From contig NC_015666.1 in NCBI RefSeq assembly GCF_000217715.1, positions 3,050,270 to 3,114,269 on the forward strand: a stretch of DNA of 64,000 nt. Reading direction: 5' to 3'. This stretch comes from Halopiger xanaduensis SH-6. GTDB taxonomy: Archaea; Halobacteriota; Halobacteria; Halobacteriales; Natrialbaceae. The position numbers and the translations under genes were made by a program. The notes under the pieces were generated by a model. That model was not told the origin of the DNA. It ran no database searches and saw nothing but the letters and a program-made list of their open reading frames with translations. Position 1 is the first letter of the stretch. Every line of letters starts with the position of its first letter. This document shows positions 16,298-24,266 of this stretch, in pieces.

Positions 16298-17359
16298 TCA
16301 AAAGAGCCCGCTCGATTCCTGCAGCGTCCGGTACCCCACCAGGTACCGGTCCAGAATCTCCGATCGGTCGTACGCCGCGAACCGGTCGTCGTACTCGCGG
16401 TACTCGAGGTCGCCGGCCGCGACGATGGCGTCGGCCAGTTCGTCCTCGCTCGTCGTTCGAAAACCGCGATCCCAGCCTTCGACGAGTTCGTGGGCGCTCG
16501 AGTCGGCGTGGTACTCGACGATGCCGACGCAGCCCGAGGCGAGCGCCCAGAGCATCTCCGTGGGAAAGACGCAGTGTTCGGCCGTCTGCGCGAAGACGTG
16601 GGCGCCGCGGTAGGCGGCGATCCGCTCCTCGAGCGAGCAGTCGCCCGCGAACGTGATCCGATCGTCGATCCGGAGGTCGCTCGCCAGTTGCTCGTAGCGC
16701 TCGCGCTCGGGGCCGTCGCCGACGACCGTCGCCGACCAGTCGCGATCGCGGAGTTCGGCCAGCCCCAGCAGGAGGCTCTCGAGGTTCGCCCCCTCGTCGA
16801 GCCGGCGCGCGTAGACGACGTCGACCCGGTCGTCGGGCTCGACCGACCGCACGCGCTCGAGGTCGATCGGGTTCGGCACGGTCTCGAGCGCGTCCTCGCC
16901 GACGCCGAGTTCCCGGAGCCACGTCGCGACGAGTTCCGACGGCACGTGGATTCGGTCGGCGCGGCCGGCCGCCCAGCGTCGCCACCGGTCGTTCCGGACG
17001 CCGCCGTCGCCGTACCACTCGAGCACCATCGGCGCGCGGGCCAGCGTCGCGCCGACGCTCGCGGCGACCACCTGGCCGGGCGGGTTCGCGCTCGCGTGGA
17101 CGATATCGGGTTTCGCGCCGGCGAGTGCGGTCGGGAGCCGGAGCGCGAACGCCGATCGAGCGTCGGGCTCGCCCACGAGCCCGTGGTAGGTCACGTCCTC
17201 GCGCTCGAACGTATCGTGCTCGCCGTCCCAGAACTGCGCGCAGAAAACGTGGACGTCGTGGCCCGCCTCCTCGAGTAGTTCGCAGATCGTCTGCAGTCGC
17301 CGGTTCGTCTCGGTGTCGCGGTGGTGGACCGTTGCTAACGAGACGAACGCGACGCGCAT
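16298..17359 (-). CDS. Family 4 (GT-B) glycosyltransferase
   Basis: The 353-residue product starts MRVAFVSLATVHHRDTETNRRL. The N-terminal Rossmann half includes GHDVHVF and PDIVHASANPPGQV. The C-terminal half has the GT4 donor-site pattern: VPNPIDLERV, RRLDEGANLESLLLGLAEL, VVGDGPERE, and E-x7-E-like FPTEMLWALASGCVGIVEY. A cytoplasmic enzyme that transfers an activated sugar, perhaps for S-layer, glycolipid or exopolysaccharide glycosylation; donor and acceptor cannot be told. A TATA box at 17384-17390 (minus) is 25-31 bases upstream, so it has its own leaderless promoter. Confidence 0.87.
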   Translation of the reverse strand: MRVAFVSLATVHHRDTETNRRLQTICELLEEAGHDVHVFCAQFWDGEHDTFEREDVTYHGLVGEPDARSAFALRLPTALAGAKPDIVHASANPPGQVVAASVGATLARAPMVLEWYGDGGVRNDRWRRWAAGRADRIHVPSELVATWLRELGVGEDALETVPNPIDLERVRSVEPDDRVDVVYARRLDEGANLESLLLGLAELRDRDWSATVVGDGPERERYEQLASDLRIDDRITFAGDCSLEERIAAYRGAHVFAQTAEHCVFPTEMLWALASGCVGIVEYHADSSAHELVEGWDRGFRTTSEDELADAIVAAGDLEYREYDDRFAAYDRSEILDRYLVGYRTLQESSGLF

Positions 17360-17383
17360 ACTCGGTCGCCACGTAGTCCCGGG

Positions 17384-17390
17384 CTATAAA
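17384..17390 (-). promoter_or_regulatory. TATA box of the glycosyltransferase gene
   Basis: CTATAAA on the plus strand (TTTATAG on the coding strand) lies 25-31 bases before the start codon, with AT-rich flanks on the far side. Confidence 0.6.
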
Positions 17391-17455
17391 GTCACTTTTT
17401 TCGTTTCGTTTGACGAGCGATCACGGCTGTCGCAGCGACGCGACCCGATGCCGTG

Positions 17456-18355
17456 TTACTCGCCGTCGTCATCGCCGATATCGAAGACTTCCTCGAGGAA
17501 GGAACTGATCGGATCTAGGAACCCGTCGTCGTCCGAATCGTCGTCCGATTCGGCGTCGTCGTCGCTATCGTCGTCCTCGGATGCGTCGCCGTCTTCGTCA
17601 TCGATTCCCGTCTCGTCGCTCGTTTCGGTCGTATTGTCCTCGCCGCCGTCATCCTGCTCGTCTTCGCTCTCGTTCGCCGAGGGATCGTCCGGGTCATCTT
17701 CCTCGTCCGCGTCTTCTGCGTCCGCTTCGGGGTCGAACTCGGCGTCCGTCTCGTTGTCCTCGCCGTCCTCGGTGTCGCTTTCGTCGGATCCGTCGTCGTC
17801 ATCGTCAGTCGCCGATTCGTTGTCGGCCTCGTCTCCGTCGTCCGTCTCGTTCGCTTCGTCATCGTCCGTTTCGTCGTCCGCGTCGTCCTCGTCATCTGGC
17901 TCATCGTTCTCCGAATCCTCTTCTTCCTCGTCCGCGTCTTCCTCTTCTTCATCTTCGTCGTCCGCATCCGCGTCGGTCTCGTTATCGTCGTCGTCCGTCT
18001 CTTCGTCTCCGTTAGCGTCCTCCGCCGTGTCAGCACTGCTTTCGTTCCCGTCGGTGTTTGCGTCCGAGTCGTTCGAATCGTCCGAATCGTTTTCGGTCGC
18101 ATTCGCATTCGCGTCCGCGTCGGCCGTCGCTTGCGACTCGTCGACGGCGCGATCCGCCTCGCCGTCGCCGATCGACTCGAGTTGTTCGTCGTCCTCGGCG
18201 CCCTCCGTCTCGACCGGCGACGCGTCGGTGACGAACTCGGGGCCGATAGCGGCGACGATCGCGCCGCACGCGACGAGGATGACGAGCATCGTCACGAGGA
18301 GCGCGCCGACGGGGTCCCCGCGGTCGTCCGTCCCGTCCGCGTCCGCGTCTGTCAT
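17456..18355 (-). CDS. Membrane-anchored, extremely acidic low-complexity protein
   Basis: The product has 299 residues. A short polar N-terminus is followed by one hydrophobic helix (PVGALLVTMLVILVACGAIVAAI, about residues 16-38). Then come roughly 240 residues made almost only of Asp, Glu, Asn, Ser, Thr and Ala, ending with FLDPISSFLEEVFDIG (about 279-294). The tail is probably extracellular and disordered. The start was set at ATG 18355, because upstream codons encode a basic, non-haloarchaeal-looking stretch. No homologous family is recognised. Its DNA is dominated by GAC/GAG-type codons and is repetitive, which makes it prone to slippage. Confidence 0.7.
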   Translation of the reverse strand: MTDADADGTDDRGDPVGALLVTMLVILVACGAIVAAIGPEFVTDASPVETEGAEDDEQLESIGDGEADRAVDESQATADADANANATENDSDDSNDSDANTDGNESSADTAEDANGDEETDDDDNETDADADDEDEEEEDADEEEEDSENDEPDDEDDADDETDDDEANETDDGDEADNESATDDDDDGSDESDTEDGEDNETDAEFDPEADAEDADEEDDPDDPSANESEDEQDDGGEDNTTETSDETGIDDEDGDASEDDDSDDDAESDDDSDDDGFLDPISSFLEEVFDIGDDDGE

Positions 18356-18646
18356 AGCAGGTCCACGGGAGTCGCCGGGCTTTGTTAAGCACGTCACAGC
18401 ACCACACGCACACCGAGCCGAGTCGGCGCTCGTCCCTGTGCATCGCCGGTTTGTCGCAGCTGCTCGCGGAACTCCTCCTCGAACCATACCGGCCGCTATC
18501 GCAGTCGTATGGTCTCCCTATGGCGGTAATCGATCCGTATCGCTGCCGCCGCGTCCAACCTGTTCGGCGGCGTTCGTCGAGCCCGCTCCCTCGAGGCGGG
18601 CTCCGGAACCCAAACGACTACCGCCTCGAGTCGATACGACTCCGGT

Positions 18647-20533
18647 ATGGGTTACGACATCGAACGCTATCTCAACATTCGCAGCGCCTACGGCGCCTCG
18701 TTCGGCCCCGACGGCGAGCGCCTCTCCTTCCTGATGAACACGACCGGTACGGCGCAGGTCTGGACGGTCCGAGAGCCCCAGGAGTGGCCCGAGCAGCGGA
18801 CGTTCTACGACGAAACGGTGAGCTTCGCCTCGTGGTCGCCCGAGCGGCCCGAACTGATCTTCGGGATGGACGAGGGCGGCAACGAGCGCGCGCAACTCTA
18901 CCGGCTCGACGCGGCGACGGGCGAGATCGAGAACCTGACGGCGATGCCCGACGCCAAGCACCGCTGGGGCGGCTGGAGCCACGACGGCGACCGGTGCGCC
19001 TTCGCCTCCAATCGCCGCGACGAGGCGGTTTTCGACATCTACGTGCAGAGCCGCGACGAGACGGGCGACGACGCGGAACTCGTCTACGAGGGCGACGGGT
19101 GGCTCTCCCTCTCGGGGTGGAGCCCTGACGACTCCCGCCTGCTCGTCTCGCAGGCCTACTCCAACTTCGACCAGGATCTGTACGTCCTCGACCTCGAGGC
19201 GGACGATCCCGACCTCGAGCACCTCACGCCACACGAGGGCGACGTCCGCTATCAGAGCGCGAGTTGGGCGCCCGATGGCGAGGGGATCTACCTCGTGACG
19301 GACGAGGGCGACGCGGACACCCTGTATCTGGCCTACCTCGACCTCGAGACAAAAGAACTCGAGACGGTCGCAGACGGCGAGGGCTGGAACGTCGACGGCA
19401 TCGCGCTGGACGACGAGACCGGCCGATTCGTCTACTCGCGCAACGTCGAGGGTTACACCGACCTCACGGTCGGCGAGTTCGACCCCGACGCGCCGACCGA
19501 GTTCGAGACGTTCCCCGAACCCGACCTTCCGGGCGGGATTTCGGGCGGCGTCAGCTTCGGTCCCGACGCCGAGCGGTTCGCGCTCTCGACGACCGGCGAC
19601 ACGGTCAACACGAACGTTTTCGTCGTCGACCTCGAGACCGGCGACGCCGAGCAGTGGACCCGCGCGCCCACCGCTGGCATCCCGCCCGAAACGTTCGACG
19701 AGTCCGACCTCGTCCACGTCGAGAGCTTCGGCGTTGACGGGCAAAGCCCGTCAGCCCGTGGGACTCCAGAGGAGTCCCACGCTGGCCTCGAGGTACCGGG
19801 CTTTCTCACGCTTCCGGACGACTACGAGGAGGGCGACGCGAACGACGGCGACGGCGTCCCCGTCATCGTCGACATCCACGGCGGCCCCGAGAGCCAGCGC
19901 CGCCCCTCGTTCTCGAGCGTCAAGCAGTACTTCCTCGACCGGGGCTACGCGTACTTCGAACCCAACGTCCGCGGCTCCGCGGGCTACGGCGCCGACTACG
20001 CCGCGCTGGACGACGTCGAGAAGCGGATGGACTCCGTGGCGGACATCGAGGCCTGCGTCGAGTGGCTGCAGGACCACCCCGCCGTCGATCCCGACCGCAT
20101 CGCCGCCAAGGGCGGCTCCTACGGCGGCTTCATGGTGCTGGCCGCGCTGACCGAGTACCCCGACCTCTGGGCGGCCGGCGTCGACGTCGTCGGCATCGCT
20201 AACTTCGTCACGTTCCTCGAGAACACCGGCGACTGGCGCCGCGAACTCCGCGAGGCCGAGTACGGCTCGCTCGCCGAGGACCGCGAGTTCCTCGAGGAAA
20301 TCTCGCCGACGAACAACATCGAGCACATCGAAGCCCCGCTGTTCGTCCTCCACGGCGAGAACGATCCTCGCGTCCCGGTCGGCGAGGCCGAACAGATCGC
20401 CGAGAAAGCAGAAGCACAGGGCGTCCCCGTCCGAAAATTCATCTTCGACGACGAGGGCCACGGCTTCTCGAAGCTCGAGAACCGTATCGAGGCCTACTCC
20501 GCGATTGCGGACTTCCTCGACGAGCACGTCTGA
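18647..20533 (+). CDS. S9-family serine peptidase (prolyl oligopeptidase/acylaminoacyl peptidase type)
   Basis: The product has 628 residues: an N-terminal beta-propeller (residues about 1-355, repeated WSPDG/WSHDG blades) and a C-terminal alpha/beta-hydrolase domain. The triad is Ser491 (GGSYGGF), Asp573 (HGENDPRVP) and His605 (DEGHGF). No signal peptide, so it is cytoplasmic; such enzymes cleave short peptides or acyl-amino acids. At residues about 363-380, between the two domains, an in-frame stretch (DGQSPSARGTPEESHA) is encoded by two perfect DNA hairpins at 19735-19781 and looks like an insertion; removing it restores a normal ESF...GLEVPGF junction. The gene stands alone. Confidence 0.93.
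   Translation: MGYDIERYLNIRSAYGASFGPDGERLSFLMNTTGTAQVWTVREPQEWPEQRTFYDETVSFASWSPERPELIFGMDEGGNERAQLYRLDAATGEIENLTAMPDAKHRWGGWSHDGDRCAFASNRRDEAVFDIYVQSRDETGDDAELVYEGDGWLSLSGWSPDDSRLLVSQAYSNFDQDLYVLDLEADDPDLEHLTPHEGDVRYQSASWAPDGEGIYLVTDEGDADTLYLAYLDLETKELETVADGEGWNVDGIALDDETGRFVYSRNVEGYTDLTVGEFDPDAPTEFETFPEPDLPGGISGGVSFGPDAERFALSTTGDTVNTNVFVVDLETGDAEQWTRAPTAGIPPETFDESDLVHVESFGVDGQSPSARGTPEESHAGLEVPGFLTLPDDYEEGDANDGDGVPVIVDIHGGPESQRRPSFSSVKQYFLDRGYAYFEPNVRGSAGYGADYAALDDVEKRMDSVADIEACVEWLQDHPAVDPDRIAAKGGSYGGFMVLAALTEYPDLWAAGVDVVGIANFVTFLENTGDWRRELREAEYGSLAEDREFLEEISPTNNIEHIEAPLFVLHGENDPRVPVGEAEQIAEKAEAQGVPVRKFIFDDEGHGFSKLENRIEAYSAIADFLDEHV
19735..19781. repeat. Double-hairpin palindromic insertion inside the S9 peptidase gene
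   Basis: Two adjacent perfect inverted repeats lie here. TGACGGGC-AAA-GCCCGTCA (19735-19753) has an 8-base stem. CGTGGGACTCC-AGA-GGAGTCCCACG (19757-19781) has an 11-base stem. They are unlike anything else in the gene and add residues in frame. Compact paired hairpins of this kind resemble the subterminal structures of IS200/IS605-type elements, but that origin is an inference; no transposase is present. Confidence 0.8.
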
Positions 20534-20607
20534 GCGGTCGCCGCCGTCCACCGGTCCGACTCGGTATCCGACCCGGCGCTATCAAGTGTTGAAATAACTT
20601 CCAGAAC

Positions 20608-20615
20608 TATTTACA
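20608..20615 (+). promoter_or_regulatory. TATA-like box of the ABC exporter operon
   Basis: TATTTACA-type AT-rich box, ending about 23-30 bases before the GTG at 20638, with an AT-rich flank (20590-20625). Confidence 0.5.
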
Positions 20616-20637
20616 TTTCCTCGCCGTTGAATTTCGT

Positions 20638-21618
20638 GTGCCCGCTATCGAAACCTCCGCACTGACGAAACGGTACGGCGACGACGTCCTCGCCGTCGAC
20701 GACCTCGAGCTGGTCGTCGAGGACGGCGAGATATTCGGCTTTCTCGGCCCCAACGGCGCCGGGAAGTCGACGACGATCAATATGCTCCTAGATTTCGTGC
20801 GGCCTACCACAGGCCGTGCAACGGTGCTCGGCCACGACGCGCAGGAGGAGGCCGACGTCATCCGCGAGCGCATCGGCGTCCTCCCCGAGGGCGCGACGTT
20901 GTACGATCGGCTCACCGGCCGCGAACACCTCGAGTGGGTGATCGACACCAAGGGGGCCGACGAGGACCCCGACGCGCTCCTCGAGCGGGTCGGCCTCGAG
21001 CCCGAGGACGGGGACCGCTCCGCCGGCGGCTACTCGAAGGGCATGCAACAGCGGCTCGGCTTCGCGATGGCGCTGGTCGGCGATCCCGACCTGCTCATCC
21101 TCGACGAACCCTCGTCGGGACTCGACCCGACCGGCATGCAGGGGATGCGCGAGATCATCGCCGCTGAAGCCGACCGCGGCACGACGGTGTTCTTCTCGAG
21201 CCACATCCTCGGCGAGGTCGAGGCGATCTGCGACCGCGTCGGGATCATGAACGCCGGGCGACTCGTCGCGACGGGAACCCTCGACGCGCTGCGGGCGGAT
21301 CTCGACCTCGACGCCTCGATCACGCTCGAGGTCGAGCGCGTGCCGGACGCGCTCATCGGCGACCTCGAGGCCCGCGAAGACGTCCGATCGGTGACCGTCG
21401 ACGACTCGAGGATTACGGTCTCCTGCGCTGCGACGCCCGTGAAGTACGACGTCGTGACAGCGGCGGGTGAGGTCGCCGACGTCCGCGACATCGTTTCGGA
21501 GGACACGTCGCTCGAGCAGTTGTTCAACACGTATACGAACAGCGAGCGAACGGCAGCGGGAGATGCCGACGCTGGCCGTGCCGAGCCGCCGGACGCCGTC
21601 GAGGAGGTGTCCGCATGA
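20638..21618 (+). CDS. ABC exporter ATP-binding protein
   Basis: 326 residues. Walker A GPNGAGKST (about residues 38-46), the signature YSKGMQQRL in place of LSGGQ (about 129-137), Walker B LLILDEPSSGLDP, and the H-loop in FFSSHIL. A C-terminal extension of about 100 residues after residue 220 is typical of the CcmA/NatA/DrrA-type exporters. It begins with GTG and overlaps the permease gene at ATGA. The pair would form a two-subunit exporter; the substrate (drug, sodium or lipid-linked) cannot be inferred. Confidence 0.9.
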   Translation: MPAIETSALTKRYGDDVLAVDDLELVVEDGEIFGFLGPNGAGKSTTINMLLDFVRPTTGRATVLGHDAQEEADVIRERIGVLPEGATLYDRLTGREHLEWVIDTKGADEDPDALLERVGLEPEDGDRSAGGYSKGMQQRLGFAMALVGDPDLLILDEPSSGLDPTGMQGMREIIAAEADRGTTVFFSSHILGEVEAICDRVGIMNAGRLVATGTLDALRADLDLDASITLEVERVPDALIGDLEAREDVRSVTVDDSRITVSCAATPVKYDVVTAAGEVADVRDIVSEDTSLEQLFNTYTNSERTAAGDADAGRAEPPDAVEEVSA

Positions 21619-22445
21619 GCACGCTCTCGGTCGCCAAGAAGGACTTCCTCGACGTCCGCCGCTCGAAAACGGTCTGGACCGTCGGAGCGCTGTACACGCT
21701 GTTCGCGGTGCTGTTCTTCTATTTCGGCCAAACTGGGGTATCCGAACCCAACGTCATCAACCAACTCTTCTCGCTTGCAAGCATCGGATCGCTGTTCATC
21801 CCGCTGATCGCGCTTGTCGCGGCGTACCTCGCGATCGCCGGCGAGCGGGAGTCGGGCAGCATCAAGTACCTGCTCTCCCTGCCGAACACGCGCCGCGACG
21901 TCGTCCTCGGGAAGTACCTCTCCCGCGGGGCCGTTGTCGGCGCCGCGATCGGCTTCGCGTTCGCCGTCGGCGCGGTGCTGACGCTGCTCTGGTACCCCTC
22001 GCTCGAGGCGGCCACCTTCGCTCGCGTCGTCGCCCTGACGCTGCTGTTTACGCTGGCATACGTCGCGGTTGCGATCGGCATCTCCGCGGCGACGAGTTCC
22101 CGGTCGCGGGCGATGGGCGGCGCGGTCGGCTTTTACTTCGTCGGCAACCTGCTGATGATCTTCCCCGGACTCTCGATCGTCGGCGTGTTCCAGTACGCGC
22201 TGAACGGTCGGCTCGGGCTGGATATCTCGGAACACGCGTTCGAGTTCGTGCGGCGACTCAGCCCGACCGTCGCGTACGAGTCGGCAATGCCGCTGGCGAT
22301 CCCGGACGACGAGATCACGCTCACCGGAACCACGGACGTCCCGGCATACCTCGAGCCCGAGGTCGCGCTGCTCGTGCTGGTCGCCTGGCTCGTCGTGCCG
22401 GTCGCGCTCGGCCTGTGGCACTTCGATCGTGTCGATCTCGGGTGA
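21615..22445 (+). CDS. ABC-2 type (NosY-like) permease
   Basis: 276 residues with about six hydrophobic segments. The N-terminus STLSVAKKDFLDVRRSKTVW and the motif AGERESGSIKYLLSLPNTRRDVVLGKYLSR (about residues 74-103) are typical of the ABC-2/NosY permease family. The ATG overlaps the stop of the ATPase gene, so the two are translated together. It is the last gene of the unique centre between the two dehydrogenase modules. Confidence 0.9.
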   Translation: MSTLSVAKKDFLDVRRSKTVWTVGALYTLFAVLFFYFGQTGVSEPNVINQLFSLASIGSLFIPLIALVAAYLAIAGERESGSIKYLLSLPNTRRDVVLGKYLSRGAVVGAAIGFAFAVGAVLTLLWYPSLEAATFARVVALTLLFTLAYVAVAIGISAATSSRSRAMGGAVGFYFVGNLLMIFPGLSIVGVFQYALNGRLGLDISEHAFEFVRRLSPTVAYESAMPLAIPDDEITLTGTTDVPAYLEPEVALLVLVAWLVVPVALGLWHFDRVDLG

Positions 22446-22582
22446 GCGCTCGGCGACCAGACTCGAGATCCCGGTCAAGCCGTCGATTTTCGGCAGCGGT
22501 CGGTCTGTTTCCAGCGCGTGACAGTCATGGCAGCTTACGGGTAGCGTGGGAAGTTTTCACACTGGACGGCGAGTCGTCGCCT

Positions 22583-22843
22583 ATGGGACTTCGAACTGCC
22601 ATCGGACACAACCCGCTGGTCGCGTTCGGACTGCTGTTCGCGGCGGTGTGGACGGGGTTAATCGGTCTCAACATCGCTAGCCAGATGGGCGGCGTCATGC
22701 CCGGCAACTGGGTCGGCCAGCACGGATTCGGCGGGCTGATGGGGTTGATCGTCCTGCTCGCCTTCCTCGCGTTGATCCTCGTCGCACTCGGCGAACTCGG
22801 CGAGCCCGATCCGGCGCCGGACGAGTGGCCGCCCGAAGAGTAA
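22583..22843 (+). CDS. Small two-helix membrane protein, copy B (86 aa)
   Basis: It starts MGLRTAIGHNPLVAFGLLF. Two hydrophobic helices (about residues 11-32 and 48-69) flank a loop with MGGVMPGNWVGQHG, and the tail is DPAPDEWPPEE. Loop and tail match the 88-residue protein at 13232-13498. Function unknown; it is found once in each dehydrogenase module. Confidence 0.75.
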   Translation: MGLRTAIGHNPLVAFGLLFAAVWTGLIGLNIASQMGGVMPGNWVGQHGFGGLMGLIVLLAFLALILVALGELGEPDPAPDEWPPEE

Positions 22844-22964
22844 CCCGCCGACCGCTCGAGACCGCAGGATTCGACACCCGTACGCCGTCACGTACACCAC
22901 AGCCGATGATCCACGACGATACCCGTCTGTCCGTTCAACCGCGATCCAGCACCGGAGGGACAGC

Positions 22965-23318
22965 ATGACCCTGTCGATCACCGTCAGCGACCGCTTTCGG
23001 GACGCCGCGGCCGACTGGGGCGACAACCGACTCATGGACGACGAGGAGGCCCTCGAGGTCAAGGCCGAACAGGCGCTGCTCGAGATCGAACACCTCGTCG
23101 CCGACGCGACCGACGTCGAGTTCACGGTCGAGGGCGACACGATCCACCACGAGCCGAGTTCGGAACTCGAGGCGTTCCTCGAGCGCCAGGCCGAGCGTCA
23201 CGGCATCGATCCCGAGGAGGTTCTCGAGATGCACGTGAACCTGTTCGCGCGGGCGTTCTTGGACGACCGCTCGGAGGCGGGCGGGCCGTCGACGGACGAT
23301 CCGCGACCGGGTCGATAG
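22965..23318 (+). CDS. Conserved small helical protein, copy B (117 aa)
   Basis: The blocks ITVSDRFRDAAADWGDNRL, AEQALLEIEHLVADA and VLEMHVNLFARAFLDD align with the 112-residue protein at 12890-13228. The last ten residues (GPSTDDPRPGR) are extra. No cysteine or membrane segment. It lies 121 bases after the small membrane protein gene, against 3 bases in module A. The family is not recognised. Confidence 0.7.
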   Translation: MTLSITVSDRFRDAAADWGDNRLMDDEEALEVKAEQALLEIEHLVADATDVEFTVEGDTIHHEPSSELEAFLERQAERHGIDPEEVLEMHVNLFARAFLDDRSEAGGPSTDDPRPGR

Positions 23319-23402
23319 CGCTACGGCTCGCTCGAGTCCGTGTTTTTCGCTCGAGTCCGGAAATGCTAGGCCAGTCTGAGTGACAGGGGAATCGCCACAA
23401 AG

Positions 23403-23409
23403 CTATATC
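23403..23409 (+). promoter_or_regulatory. TATA box of the 65-aa WTHT protein gene
   Basis: TATATCC lies 27-33 bases before ATG 23436, fitting a leaderless transcript separate from the genes upstream. Confidence 0.55.
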
Positions 23410-23435
23410 CGTGCTACTGAATCACACGTATACGT

Positions 23436-23633
23436 ATGACCCACACCAACTGGGAGACGAACGCGGGTCCCGACGGGAAACGTGGGAAGAAGGTGTGGAC
23501 GCACACGGCGCCCCACTACGTCAACGACGCCGAGCGCGACGGCGACGTCTCGTTCTCCGACGAAGTGCTCGAGGGGTTCGTCGACGACGCGGAGGATGAG
23601 TCGGAGGCCGACGACGACGCGTCCGAGTCGTAA
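23436..23633 (+). CDS. Small acidic WTHT-motif protein, copy B
   Basis: A 65-residue protein: a Lys/Gly-rich N-terminus, VWTHTAPHYV (about residues 20-29), VSFSDEVLEGF and an acidic Asp/Glu/Ser tail. WTHT-x2-H-x-V is shared with the 60-residue protein at 12612-12794. A TATA box lies 27-33 bases upstream. Its TAA stop directly abuts the stop of the convergent torD gene with no base between. Function unknown. Confidence 0.7.
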   Translation: MTHTNWETNAGPDGKRGKKVWTHTAPHYVNDAERDGDVSFSDEVLEGFVDDAEDESEADDDASES

Positions 23634-24266
23634 TCAGGCCATCTGCACCGCGATCTCTTCCTCGAACGCGATATAGCCCTCGAGCACGTCAGCGACGGCC
23701 GCGTAGAACGGTTCGTCGGTCTGCTCGCGGACGTCCGCGGCGAAGTCCGCGATCCACTCCGAGAGGTGTTCCTCGTGGAAGACCCGCTGGTAGCCGAACG
23801 TCTCCTCGTAGCCCTCGCGCTGTCGCCGGATCAGGTTCCGGAGGAAGGCCAGTTCGACGGCGACGTAGTCGTTCTCCTCGGGGTAGTCCTCGGGCGGCGA
23901 CCAGCCGGCCGCGCCGTAGCTGGCCTCGACCTCGGCCAGCCCCGCCCCGCGGAAGTCGGTGTCCTCGCGGTAGTAGGTCTCGTGGGGGAGGATCGGCGGC
24001 CGCGGGCCGACGAACAGCCGCGTGAACTCGCGCTCGAGATCCTCCTGGACGGCGTCGGGATCGCGGTTCTCGTTTTCGGCGATGAACGAATCCAGTCGCT
24101 CGAAGCCGCGGTCGAGTCGGTCGTCGACGCTGCCCTCCGGGAACGTGATCTCGTCGCCCAGCAGCGTCGCGACGAACGCCGCCGTCGGCACGTCCGCGAA
24201 CGCGTCGATCAGGAAGTTCACCAGCTCGAGGCGGGCCTCGTAGAGCGCGCGCTGATCGACGCTCAT
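23634..24266 (-). CDS. TorD-family molybdoenzyme chaperone, copy B
   Basis: A 210-residue helical protein, same length as copy A, with FTRLFVGPRPPILPHETYYRED and YGAAGWSPPEDYPEEND. It is the likely Tat-proofreading and cofactor-insertion chaperone for the second FdhA. The ATG overlaps the stop of the upstream Hdr/MvhD-like gene (ATGA). Its 3' end touches the stop codon of the convergent 65-aa gene, so the two messages must overlap at their 3' ends. Confidence 0.85.
   Translation of the reverse strand: MSVDQRALYEARLELVNFLIDAFADVPTAAFVATLLGDEITFPEGSVDDRLDRGFERLDSFIAENENRDPDAVQEDLEREFTRLFVGPRPPILPHETYYREDTDFRGAGLAEVEASYGAAGWSPPEDYPEENDYVAVELAFLRNLIRRQREGYEETFGYQRVFHEEHLSEWIADFAADVREQTDEPFYAAVADVLEGYIAFEEEIAVQMA

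Noticed and set aside
17515-18108. Repetitive DNA around the acidic protein as a CRISPR or satellite array
   Set aside because: No constant repeat with spacers; the pattern comes from Asp/Glu codons in a low-complexity protein.
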